Shown here in pieces: positions 26,518 through 39,200 of a DNA stretch of 64,000 nt (its first letter is position 1; each line of letters begins with the position of its first letter). The DNA is from Litomosoides sigmodontis. Its lineage: Eukaryota > Nematoda > Chromadorea > Rhabditida > Onchocercidae. The stretch is from positions 6,491,823 to 6,555,822 of the forward strand of contig OY718803.1 in the NCBI GenBank assembly GCA_963070105.1, given 5' to 3'. The translations under genes and the position numbers were made by a program. The notes beneath the pieces are model-generated. The model was not told where the DNA came from, did no database searches, and saw nothing but the letters and a program-made list of their open reading frames with translations.

Positions 26518-27024
26518 TAGTTAAGATACAATTTTGGGAGACATGAAGAAGCCGTTTTGAGTGAAAATCTATCTAAAATAAGCATATGAGGGAAGTTAAC
26601 TCAAATTTTCTTAAATTCGGTCATGATAATTCATTTTCACATACTGTTTGTTGTCTACCACCTTCAATTTGCTTTTGATTTTAACGGTATTATAAGATAT
26701 TGCATAAATTTTGTACTGTTTCTTACATCAATATTTTAATCTGAAGCTTAATTAATAAGCAAACAAAGTGTCTTGTTCTAATAAATATTAATGGCTTTCT
26801 CTGGATTTTATGGGTGCAAATTAGAAAAAAAATCTTTAATTGAAAAAATTAGGATGTTAGATGGAGCTAAAGTCAAGGATGCTTTTAGAACACTTTGGAT
26901 TATGAAGTTTCTGCTGCTTGCGATGTAAACTATTGACCTTCCTATATTTGCTATAAACTTATTTTAAAAGTATTGACGGTTTAATGAAAATGTATTAGTT
27001 TTACTCATAGTGCTTTCAGATTTG
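26518..27024. other. spacer NUBP1 / OXSM
   Basis: About 500 bp. A 45-codon ATG ORF (26791-26928, starting MAFSGFYGC) is present but unrecognised and does not join in frame to OXSM through an obvious donor. TTTCAG ending at 27019, six bases before the OXSM ATG, looks like a trans-splice acceptor. Confidence 0.55.
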
Positions 27025-29174
27025 ATGAAACGGATTGTTATAACAGGCATAGGTATTGTAAGTCCATTTGGCGTCGGCAAAAGAGTTCTCTTTGACAATT
27101 TATTAGCTAACAATGTTGCGCTGCGCAATGATGAAAAACTTAAGGTAATTGTGGGACGAATTGCGGAAAGTGGGGAACATGGTCTTGATTTAAGTTCGTG
27201 GACTTCTCGTGAGTTAAAACAAATGAGCAGAGGTATTTTTTAAGACTTTTGTTTGTTTGTATGAGAGTGTCATGTATTAAAAAATTGTAGATGTTGCTGG
27301 GGTGACAGTTCATTTTCTGAGGACTCAGATTTGAATTTCCTGTTTGTGTTTTGTTTTCTGACTAATAATTTTGCGATCGTCTTTTATGGATTTCAGGTAG
27401 TGTGTTAGCGATCGTTGCAGCAGAAGAGGCGGTAAAAGATGCTGGTTTAGAGGAATGTCACATGGAGGAAACTGGTGTTAATGTTGGAATGGGTATAGCC
27501 GATCTGGAGGTAATTTACGAAGTTGGTAAACAAATTGCAGAGGGCAAAGGACGTCGAGTAACACCTTTTTTTATACCGCGCATACTGACCAATATGCCAG
27601 CAGGACATGTAAGTATCAAGTAGGTTCATGATGTATTGTTTTTCTGAAATAACATTAATTTTAAATCTCTCTGTTGAGCTGTAGCTTTATAAGACGAAAT
27701 CGTTGTTTATTTACGCAGGAAGCATTTATTCAATTTGTAGGTTTGGCATGCGTGGACCACACCTAAGTTCTTGTACCGCTTGTGCAACGGGTTTGCATAG
27801 TGTTGGAGATTCGGCGACATTTATTAAAATGGGACGAGCGAAACGCATGCTTGCTGGTGCGACCGAAGCGTGTGTCAATGGTATAGCAGTAACTGGATTC
27901 AGTCAGATGAGGTTTTGATTTTTTTCGTTTTTGATATTTCTGGTTAATCTTTTCAAATTCTGTTTATAAGTACTAGAGAAGCTTCAAAAGTCTCTGATAA
28001 TATTTAAGGTATTACCTTTTTATAAATATAAGCCTTCAATTTTTATTTTTTTATAAATCTGCAATAATTTTTGAATAAATTAATTTCATTCTCATTATGA
28101 CTTTAATTTGTTCAGATGTTATTGGGCTTTTGGATTTTGGTTGTTGTTTATTCCTAAAATTCAGAGCACTAACTACAACCTGCTCACGGCCGTTTGATAA
28201 GCGTCGTGATGGATTCGTGTTAAGTGAGGGCGCTGCAGTTTTGGTTCTGGAAGAGATGCAAGAGGCACTTAAACGGAAAGCGAATATTTATGCTGAAATT
28301 ATGGGATATGGTTAGTAGTTTTTTAATAAATTAATTAACAAATTGATGGAGACCTTGATTCATTGATTTGTGATATACATTATATTGAATTACTTCTATT
28401 CACACTTGCTGAGAATTGGAATTATTTCTTATTTCATTCTTCGTAACAAATTCGACATTTAACCTTCTGAAATTATCCGTAAAGAAATGGGATTTATCTG
28501 GAAAAAGACGCTGTCCAGCACATGAATAGATCTACGACATAGTGCTTTTTGACATTTAAAGGTGTCGCAGGTGATGCCTACCATTTGACGACGCCATCGG
28601 AAGATGGTATCGGAGCTTTTTTAAGTATGGAAAGATGCTTGGCTGACTCGTGCATTAATTCAGACCAGGTTACATACGTTAATGCTCACGCAACTTCTAC
28701 AGTACTTGGTGATCATTTCGAATCACGAGCCATTGCTCGCCTTTTTCCTGGTGTTGCAGTTTCGTCGATTAAAGGTTAGTTACTCTTCTTGTTAGCTAAA
28801 ATTATCAATCATCAACCCTTAACTGTTATTTGAAATACCTAGACTTGAAAAAAGTCTCCCAGATTACTTTTAAAAATAACTTCATTACATGTCAGCGAAA
28901 TTACTAAATCAATTGACTTAATTTGCATGTTGCAGGTCATATAGGTCACACTCTGGCGGCGGCTGGTGCTATCGAAACAGCGGTCACAGCAATGTGCATT
29001 GAAGAGGGCAAACTGGTGGGGAACGTCAGACTGGAAGAAAGCGATATTGAGGAGAATTTGCGTCTTCTCAGGCAGTCGGAAATATGGAATAAGAGACGAA
29101 TAGCCCTTGTGAACTCTTTTGGTTTTGGTGGGTCACATGCTACCTTGTGTTTGTCAGCGATGGAAAATTCTTAA
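27025..29174 (+). CDS. OXSM: mitochondrial 3-oxoacyl-ACP synthase (KAS II type)
   Basis: Six exons in phase: 27025-27232, 27397-27619, 27741-27911, 28165-28310, 28562-28774 and 28936-29174 (TAA), giving 399 aa. The thiolase fold starts at once with [16 protein letters not shown]. The active-site cysteine lies in CTACATG (Cys158), the first histidine in [11 protein letters not shown], and the second in [36 protein letters not shown] and [17 protein letters not shown] are typical of KAS II. The enzyme elongates acyl-ACP in mitochondrial fatty-acid synthesis type II, which supplies octanoate for lipoate. No N-terminal transit peptide is visible: the conserved core begins at residue 2, and an apparent trans-splice acceptor lies six bases upstream. 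The exon 5 acceptor is ATTTAAAG. Confidence 0.93.
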
Positions 29175-29706
29175 ACGTCAGTTCTGAGTATTAAGAAGTA
29201 CTCCGAAACCCATGAATCAGACTTTATGGTAAATTCAAATAACAGTCCTAACTTGGAAATGTATCTTAATGAGCTTTTAATGGTTTTGCAGTTTGACCAC
29301 ATAGAGACTATTTTAAAAGTACTTTTATTGCTTTATGTAATATGTCAGACTACCAAACCTTAGCGCATTAAGTTAAACCAGCTCCTTTAATGAAATTAAT
29401 CCAAGTAAAATTCGTGTGGGATAAGTGGCTTCTGATGTACTGATGCTGATTTTCTTATATATCTAGTAACTCAAGGAAAGATAAAATTAATATATTTTTT
29501 TCAAATTAATATGTACGTATGTATTATTTTTCACATTAATATATATTCAAATAAACTGTTGAAATCATATTACATTGATCGATTGACTTCCACATTCAAC
29601 ATGTAACTTAAATTTCTTGAGTATATTTGAAAACTTTCACTCCAAGAAGTAATACAATCATGGGAAATGTGGTAGCTAAGTATTTTCGAAAATTTTCGAC
29701 TTCAAT
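29175..29706. other. convergent intergenic OXSM / synaptotagmin
   Basis: About 530 bp of A/T-rich sequence between two 3' ends, including AATAAA-like signals. No ORF. Confidence 0.65.
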
Positions 29707-31826
29707 TCACACAGACAACTGATGCCATTCAGCAATCTGTCGTCGTGGATTGCTCCTCACCTGAAGCCAATGCTGATCATGGGGTCCAATAAAACATTTA
29801 CCCATCACCTAAAAAAAGGAATAGGTTTTTAAACTCTGTAACATCCATGAAACCTATATGGCTTTAAAAAAAAACTTAAAATTGCAGGAAACGTATGTTC
29901 TATGCAAAAAAAAAACATTGTTTGATAATGCATACAGTATTCGCTTATTCGCTACTGTAATTATAATATTATTTTGAGATTTTGAAAAAGATTTTTTGGT
30001 GTAAAGTTCTCGATAGCCTTCCTCTGAAATAAAACAGGCTTTTGTTCATCAATGTAAACTGATTTAATTAACGGAGACAAAATTTAAAGCACTTCATTTT
30101 TCGTCAGACGGTCCCAATCCATAACCACAATTTCAAATTTAACATTGTCCAAATTCTCCTCATCAGTGCACGGTAACTCAAAAACGAATGATTCATTGTA
30201 GACTGGTGATAGCGTAGATCTTTTCACATGACTCTTCTTTTTGGAAATCCGCTGCTCTTTATACAACAAATAAATTTTAATGTATGGGTCTGAAATTTAA
30301 ATTAAAAAATGTAGAAAGGTATAAAGTGATACTGCCAAATTAAAATGATTATGATATAATGTACATTATGAAAGAAACATATACGGAAAAAGAATATTGC
30401 TAATCTTTGAGAAATTAATAACAACAAGGAATACTTGCATATAAGTAGTAAGTCGAATAAATAAGGCGCTAAAGAAATACAAAAATTCAACTTACCAGCC
30501 ATTCCAGTGACATCCAAATTTGGCAAACCTTTAGCTTTGATTAGCACAACTGTAACTCTACGTGTAGTTGGCTGGTAGCATAATGATAGCAATACTTGTC
30601 CACGATTATCATTATTTGCATCCTTTCCACGGCCTTCAAGTTTCAGATCCATGGTGATAACTTTACCGTTTAACAAATTTACATTTTTCAATGAATATAC
30701 TGCTTCACCTAGCAATGTATCGCGACTATAACGATCGAATGCAATAACCTAAAAATTTTTTAAAAGCTGCAAATATTTTTAAAATATTCTGAACAAGGAT
30801 ACATAATAAAATTATTTATTCCAAGATGATCAAAAAGTCAAAATGCAATTGATAAGCAAAGTTAAGCAAAAAATTCAAACCTATCAAGTATATATGTAAA
30901 TGAAAGTCTCTAACCGCAAAATGTAGACTTGTTGAAGGAAGCTGTGATTTGTCGATTCCATACATGGAAAATATTTCATCATATTGTGGATTTTTTGATG
31001 CACGAACGAGGCGAGTTTTAACGCGATGTTGTTTCTCAGGCAGTAATTGAAGTTTAACGTATGGTTCCAGCAGACATTGACCATCGGGTGCTATTATTAA
31101 TTCTGGTAAATCGCGACAGGATATTATGTTAACCTGCAAATTAATTTGAATTATCTCAATAAAGCATTGAATAAGCAAAGTGGTATGGGTATGGGCTTAA
31201 TAAGGTACAATGAAAAAAATTAAGAGAAACTTGCTAAACCAGTACACACAGTAATTTCATTAAATGTCGTTAAAACTCTTTTCGCTTGACGTAATCATTT
31301 CCCGCTTTCCTTAATTCATATAATGAATTGAAATTTCTTGTATCATTAATCACTGTAGGAATATATTTTCGACCCTTTCGGGCAGACAACCCTATTTCAT
31401 CCGGTATATTCATTCATCTATGCATAGCATCATTTGGTCCAGCATATTTACTTGTAATGTAGAATTTTCCACATTGTACTGAAGGGTGAAGTTGACAAAT
31501 CCTCGATGTGGTCTCAGTTGTGAAGGAGACAATCGATTCAACGGTTGTGGTGAAATAGTGGATGATTCCGTTGATTCCACAGGACTACAGTTTGAGCTAT
31601 CCGAGGAAAATGATGAGGAGAGTGATGATAGCGGGTTTTTCAGACCTCCCGGACACTTATCATTCTCATATTTTAAGGCAATAGCAGTACGCTGTTCAAT
31701 TAAAACATCACGTTTCTTAAAACTTGCACGCCGTTGTCGTCGAAGGATGCATGCCGATAAAACTGCCAGATATGCAAAACCAGCTCCACCAATTATCAAA
31801 TATAAGATTATATCTGTAACGAACAT
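29707..31826 (-). CDS. synaptotagmin-family protein (TM + two C2 domains)
   Basis: Five minus-strand exons in phase: 31452-31826 (ATG 31826), 30915-31133, 30496-30748, 30093-30289 and 29707-29808 (TGA), giving 381 aa. A single membrane helix lies near the N-terminus ([20 protein letters not shown], residues 6-25), followed by a basic stop-transfer segment and a Ser-rich linker. C2A starts at [19 protein letters not shown]2B starts at [20 protein letters not shown]2B ends with [19 protein letters not shown], the classic synaptotagmin WHxL end. Calcium ligands in C2A look altered (LLEPYVK in place of SDPYVK, and A in place of the first Asp of the DFDR motif), whereas C2B keeps ADPYIK and VMDWDR. 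It is nearest in feel to the Syt4/11 class but the paralogue is not assigned. Expected role: vesicle trafficking or exocytosis in neurons. Confidence 0.88.
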
Positions 31827-34800
31827 ATTAAACAGAGAAAGTGAAACGTCGCTGCTACTGAGAATTTAATGGATAATTTAGGATTCAGAGTAGAAATCGA
31901 TATTCCACAGTCTGAAATGTTATTTTTCGCTATTCGTGCTTACGCATATTTCTCAGGCAGTCATTGATAGGAGCTCATAATTTTTATTGAATAGACTGGA
32001 ATCTTCTCTCTCTCTTACTCGTCCCTTGGTCCTCTCTTTGCTGTAAATCTCCAACAAAACCAACGCTTAAGCAATTTAAACAATGCTAAGATAGTATTTT
32101 GCCAGCTTTCAATACAACACCTGTAAAATCTTAACTTGAAGTTTGGATGCGTAACTCCAGGAATTCATGACAAGCTTACATAATCCAATAGGAAAAATAC
32201 TCCAACAAGTTACTTACTTTACGACATTCCAATAAAAAATTAATTGGAATGAGTGGTGAAAGAACGGAACAACTGCTTCCATCTTTCCGTTTCACCCAGA
32301 TGTGAAGTTGAAAGCAGAAAAATATGTAATGCTTTAGTAGTGCCAAAAAGATATTACCGTTTAAAAAATTTTACAGCTCTATATTTTGAAGAAACTGCGT
32401 TTTTCGACTTGTCTTGTCAAATTCGATTTGTGAAATCTTTCTTTTGCGAAAGAAAGCAACTTACTAGAAGAGAAGTAGAACGCCGTTGACGACTTCACTG
32501 CAACCATCTCACAAGTAAGGCACAACAAGACAAGCTCAAGCCTTTCCTTCTGTCCTTTTTAGTGCTCGGCCCAAAGGCTACATCGATTTCGCAATCAATT
32601 CTGTGCATTTCCGACCTGAAATGACATCATTTCAGAGAAGTCGCATTCACCCGGCTGAGCTCTTCGTCGTCGCAGAGTTCCAAGGCACAGTATGCCTCAA
32701 GTGCCAAGTACATTTGCAGTAAAAAAAACTTAAAAAAAAATATTAAAAACTAGCCCACTAATGCAAGAATGCAATTTCTAACAGGAAACCGAAGATGCTG
32801 AAATAACTTGAAGCAGCATAGATTTTGATCTTTAGAGAGGAAGAATCACCGATGAAAGTAAAACCAAGAACCTATGAAACTTTTTTTTTCAATGAATTTC
32901 AATTTTCAAACTAATAATCGACTGGTTTTCCTTTCTTTGCTGTAAACAAGAAACAAAAGCACATTTCAGCGGCTAAAGGAAATGTAGCGGACACATGTAA
33001 GAATTGGAATTACTTCCACCGGAAGAAAGTGAACCTCGCTTTTGTTTATCAGTGAATGAACAAAAATGCGTTTAAGTAAAAGAAAATCACTTTCATTCTC
33101 TTCCAGCAATAACACTAGGAATTTATGTAAAATTTCAATTGCGCACTTTTCCAAGACTGTTATGGAGAAACCCGAGGTGTAACGGGAAATACGTTTATTG
33201 TAAATATGTAATATTCTTACCTAACTATTCATTTAAATGTATCATCCATCACCTATCGTATCCAGAAAGGATTCATCCCTCTTGTATGGAACTAGGGGGA
33301 TCGGACGGGAGATTCTCAGGGAGGGCAGTCGTCTCAAGAACGATTGCTGGTATTCTCGTTGTTGTTTGTCCGCTGCTGCTGTAAGGGGTAAATCAATTAT
33401 TCATACTAAGCTTCGACCACACTCACAAGCATCAACCGACCAAGCAAACTTCCCCAAGGAAAATTCACAACAACTATTTCTAGCCTGTTTACCCACATTT
33501 CAACTACCTAAATAAACCGCCTCACACGTAGTAATCTTGCATCAGATTGTTCAAATTGGTTGATGGATTTTCCTGGTGAATACGGAAAAGGAAATTGATC
33601 GTCTGCACAGGCATTTTGGAAGTGTTGGAACTTTCGATAGGTTGGAAGGAATCAATGAACAGTGCTGTACTGTTCTCATAAACATAGTCAACTTTTATCC
33701 GATGAATTTATTTTTTCAATTTAGATAAGATTTTTTCCTCATTAAATGAAGTAGGACAAATGATCCAGTCATTTAAACGTTTGCCGATAACCCAATAGAT
33801 ATAATAATATACGGTAATTCAAGAAAAAAAAATATCAAAATGACTTTTCCAGTAGCTGTTTGAATTAGCTGTATAATACTTACGAAAACTTGTAGTTCGA
33901 TGATTTTCAACAGCGATAACAACGAGTGAGAGCAATGTGAGAAGTTCCAGGGCTGCTTACTCTTTATATTTGGATAGGAATTTTTAGCAAGTGTAAAATC
34001 AAATTCGCAGTGACAGTTTTTAGCTTGTTGACCTTGGAATCTTATCGGAGTTGGAAGTACTTCTGTCATCCTGCACCAATAATTTGCTTTTTAAGTAAAC
34101 AATCAGAATTAAGTGAAGTTAACAGTACAAATGAAACGGTTTCCAACTTCATCTACGAAGCTGTCCTGTCACACTAACTTTCATCTGAATAACTTAATCA
34201 GCATGCTACGTAGGCTTTCTTGCACCCTAATGTAAAAAGATTATTTAAAGGTTTTAGCCGGACTTCTTTCCTTTTCCCATACTTGGATGAGAATAAGCTA
34301 GTCTCAGTTTTCTATTTTTCAACCAATTCTCTTCCACCGATACGAAAATGTACTACCGGCTGGTTTCGAAATCTTCAAAAAACTTATTGGTAAGTACAAC
34401 AGATAATCCCCACGTTCATCCTACTCAAGGTAATGCTTTACTTAGCTAAGTCTTAAAACGAAACAGTCCAATCTTTTTAGAAAGGTTAAAATCGAATCAG
34501 AAAGAGCATCTAGTTCACGAGCGGCTCATTCTGCCACTATTAAATCGATATATGTGACATATTAGATGAAAGGATGCCGATGCTACTCATACCATCATGG
34601 ATGAGTAGCTCTTTGATAAACTAATGAAATTGAGCAAAGAGTTTGTGCTGTGGCAACAGTAAGGAAACAATATGATATGTCCCATTTAGTACATACCGAT
34701 TATAAACATGAAAACAAATTACACACATGCATTACTGAAGCGGACATATTCGCTTCAAATCTACAATACATTACAGGATGGTAATAATTTAACGATTTCA

Positions 34801-36216
34801 AAGAAGATATATTTTAACAAAATTATCAAATTATGACTGTTCAATCAACAATTGGCAATTAAAACTACATATGAATTGGCGGTGACTGGTTGGCATATAT
34901 TTCTTAAAACAAAACATATTTTAAAATGCTGACAACACTTTACGTCTTGTTTTTTATTCGCTTTAAGTCTATACAACCCCTTATGTTCTACAAAACAAAA
35001 CAAAATAATTGTCAATTTCAAAAATAATAATCAGTTGGAATTTAAAATTTAGCTTAAAAAAATCTTCCTAATTCAAGTGAATTTCTTGTTCCCGAATTTC
35101 GTACTACCCTTGCAACGAAACCATGTTTCTCATAAGTTCTAGCTCAGCTGAGAGGAACACTTTAACAAAGAGATTTTGCCAGGAAGGGTAACAATGACAA
35201 TGATACGCATGAGGGATGAATTGACTACTTTTCACAATCCATGCATTGCTGCCGAATTTTATTCTTCAAGATTTCGTCTGCAAAACAATATATTCAGAAA
35301 TAATGTCTTAAGTGTCGTAGCAGGAACAACTGATTACGAACAAGTGATGAAAAAATTAAGAAATTCAAAATGCAAAAAAGCAGCAAATTTCGCTACAAGA
35401 GAAGACAACTTTCATGTTTCTTAAAACTGACCATTACATGCAATAAAAAGCTATAAATAATGGAATAAAAACTTAAGCAAATTGTTGGTAAAATAAAAAG
35501 AATAATTTATCCTAAGAATGGAAGGAAGCATTATACATCGCAACCTCATTACACTAATCCTTTCTGCTATTATGTGCCTAACCTTAAAAACACGTTTCTG
35601 TGATTTCTTATAAGATATAATTACAATAACATAAATGGAGTTGGTGCGAAAAACGTCAAGCAAATAACTGTAAAAACATTGTTTTGAAACCGATTTTAAA
35701 ACAAAAAGAAATGAAGAATGAAAAATGAATATTTAAAAGAAATATAACGAATAAAGCAAAGTTCAAAAATGCGCTAATGTGGTCCATGCAAATTTCAAAA
35801 AATGACTAAATTAATGCCAGATAAATATTACCAGCATATCCTTATGAAAAAGAGAAGCGATTGTTTGACAGTATATAAAATAACATTCCTATAATTCAAG
35901 TTCATTTTCCTAGAATGCTCTGAAATTAAAAGTACAACTGCAAATGTGTACTAAAATAAAATGTGAATGTGAACAAGCAATACTGAACACAAAATGTGAA
36001 TTATGCAGAAATTTCAAAAAAGCTGTGGCTTGATTCATTCCAAAAGTAAATCAACAAAACAGAATCGGTTGTAGCTCAAAAGACGCATCACATTTTCATA
36101 CTAAATAATGATACACATCAACTCTTCCACCACTCATTACAAAATGAACCATAAACACATTGACAGGTGAATGGCAAGCGACAGGTTAGCGCAGAGCTGG
36201 TTTGACTTAACATGGA
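31827..36216. other. 4.4 kb gene-poor region
   Basis: Lies upstream of the synaptotagmin (-) and downstream of PIP5K (-). It probably includes the synaptotagmin promoter or 5' exons and the PIP5K 3' UTR. ORFs at 33139-33515 (plus), 33773-34069 (minus), 35176-35424 (plus) and 32253-32489 (plus) have no recognisable domain and no consistent splice partners. I saw no repeats, transposon ends or RNA genes. An unrecognised lineage-specific gene cannot be excluded. Confidence 0.5.
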
Positions 36217-39200
36217 TTACAAATGTGTCTGAAAATAATTACAGTAATAAACTTTAAATATGTCTGCTTAAGTATTTACCTTAAATATTGCGAAACGAAA
36301 TGACTTCACTGACGTCTCTCTATAGATAGAAGCAAGCGAATTTTGTTCGTATATTTGTCACTTTCAGGTAAGCAAAAAAAGACAGATTTTATTAAACTTT
36401 TTTCTTGCATGGCAATGTAAAAAATGGCGCCTTATAAGCACTAAAGCAACCAAAACTTCACATAATTTAATTTCCTTTAATTTCTCGTTGACAACATTAT
36501 AAATTTTGTTCGAATAAGTAAGCGACAGAATATTATAGCAACAAAAAGGCACTAATGCAAGCAGTTGTAAGTTAGCATGCATAAGAAAATACAACATTAC
36601 CTCTCTGTGATTTCTACTGAGATGTCAGTAGTTTCGTTCGACTAACAAAATCACAAATTAATGAATGCTTTCAAAAAACTCACCACAACATTTTCTTCTG
36701 AGGAATATAAATTGGCTGTCCTGGATAGTTCTGTAGGATCAGGATCAGGAGCAAAGAGACGCTCAACTTTCTTTTCGCGGGGCTTCCTGAAACAAATATT
36801 AGGAAAAAAAGTTCAGCAAAAAAAAACCGTGTGAAAAAAGAAGACAGCAATGCAGACAAACAAACTAATTTCCTTTTACATCTCGTAAAACACTTGGTCA
36901 AAGGATATTTTGAATAATACATACCTCATAAAAAACAACCCGTTCAACTGTTTAGAAATAACATATTTTGAAAGTGCAAAAGGACTCCATACTTTTTAAT
37001 AATTTGCAATTGTATAAAATTAAAAAAATATTTGTTAATAACAGACACAAATTATTTTTTGTAGGTCGTCAAAAGAAATAAAGAGGAAAACTTCTAGTCT
37101 TAAACGAAGGTTAAAAACACACGTGAGGACTCCTCATTAAAATGTATTGAAAGAAAACTCACTGTAGATTGCTAAAAGGTCTCCTCGAAGTATTTGAAGT
37201 TACAACCGACTCCCCTTCGTCTTTTTCCGTTAAACTTCGCCTACGGAGATGCCGTTTGGAAGGACTGCGTCGAAGTGCTGAAATCTTGCTTTGAATATGA
37301 AACTAAAAACGGTTAAAAAATCGATATTCCACAAGCATGCCTTTCAAATGCGTGTAAAAAACCATTTCGTAGTTCGCTTAGTAAGAAACTATTTTAAAAA
37401 CAATATTTGCTACTTGCTTGTAACTTTAGATTTCCTCTCTGTTAAAAGTTTAACTTGGTAAAAGTAATTAATCTACAGCCAATATATAAGAATCTCTCCT
37501 ATGAGAATTAAACCTTTGCTTCACGATTAGTTATACACTAAGCCTCCCCGAGATTTAAGTTATAGACTTGCGTTTTTAACTTGAATGATTTTAAAAGTTT
37601 GTAAAGCAAGTAAATTTTGATTGTTAACAGTTAAAACTGATAATTAAAGTTGACCGCACTAGAAAATGTAGCCGTTACTATGCTATGCATATTCACAAAC
37701 ATTGCGAATGAAATAAAACGAACTAAATGTGAAATGAAAAGCTGAAGACAACACTTGTAAGCAATTTGCTGCCTATCTATACAAATAATCAAATTTTGAA
37801 GTGAAGCGCGATGGCCAGTGGATTCAAAAACCTTACAAGAGAACTAAAAAGTTAAATGAGAAAAATAATAACATGGTATTAAATTCAATAACGAGGATGA
37901 ATTAAGAATATAAAAACTTAAAACACTCTCGTTATTTTTCTTAAAATATGCTCCACAATGAATATTAAAAATACCCAAATAAGATGTAACGACTGATTTG
38001 AACTTTGTGTGACCACCTTTAGGCGCCAACTCGACTGCAAAAAACATGCACTACATACGGTGATTTGGATTTAAAATAAGAATATCAGGTGATTTTTTTT
38101 TGAAAAATGACAAGAGGAAACAAAATTTGTGTCCCTTCCACTTTCTTAAATATACTTTATTTTACCGCAATGAAGAATTGAAGAGCAAAAAACGTAGTCG
38201 AAACCTCCTGTCGCGTTTTCACACATGCAGTTTAAAAAAATAAAATAAAGTTGTAAAATATAATATGAACAGTTAGCATGCAGTAAATGATATTAAATTA
38301 ATAATGATCACCTGCTGTCATGTGAAATACATGCGATTTGAGGAAAGTAATGAAACGCTGAGCGTAGAATGTCGGATTATGAACAGAAATGGTGTCCTGA
38401 AATTTTAAAATATATAGCGGAGAAACCTATAGAGTTTCTATAACTAAAAAAAATTCTACAATCTTAAAAGGAAAACATACACCATCATGAAGTACACTTT
38501 TCCAGGTATGTTCTAGTTTTTTCCACAACCTATAATTTTGCAAAATATCGATTATGCCAAGAAATAATAGCAAATCGTCTCCTCGTTGATTTCTTGCTGG
38601 GAATGATATTTGTCTGCAAAAACATGCAGTAAAAGTATAATCACATTTCTCCAAATATATCCAACGACAAAACTCATTTACATAACACAAGTCACTACAT
38701 TAAATAAAAACTACTTAAAATCCAACAGTGGAAAACATACTCATACTGGCCATAATAATCTGAATCCAACAATTTCTCACTTTTTACTCGAACGGTTTTA
38801 GTTTTTGTTTTCTGTAACTGTTCAAAGTTATAAGACTTGACAAATTTTTCAATTACTGTCCAGCGGGACACTGAAATCATGCATATCAGATGTTCAAATA
38901 AAATAGAAAGCAACACATAAAATTGAAGTAATGTCATCAAATACAAACCTGATTTGAAGTCGACGGCTCGCCACCATCAACAGCATCAACTGCACTTTTC
39001 GCTGTGCTTTTATTATGAATACCAACAAGAAGGCTATAATCCATTATTTTGAAACTTTCAAGAACCTAAAATATGAACAGATGTTAATCTCAAAAATATC
39101 CCATAAAAATAATCTACTACAAGTCTAGTTTATTCGCAAAAAATACCAAGCAATCTCTGCTAATAGTTTTCATAATGGCATCATGTACGCCCACATCAAG

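Noticed and set aside
26791..26928. 45-codon ORF between NUBP1 and OXSM as an OXSM transit-peptide exon
   Set aside because: It has an in-frame stop and no good donor that would keep phase with 27025; composition is not amphipathic and Arg-rich.
27025..29174. OXSM as a recent bacterial (for example endosymbiont) transfer because it lacks a leader
   Set aside because: Five spliceosomal introns, host-like base composition and animal-type KAS motifs point to the normal nuclear gene.
33139..33515. Overlapping plus-strand ORFs of 81 and 92 codons
   Set aside because: No recognisable domain, two frames open at once, no splice or start context.
31827..36216. Hunt for a transposon or viral remnant in the gene-poor stretch
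   Set aside because: No terminal repeats, reverse transcriptase, transposase or integrase motifs were seen in any frame.
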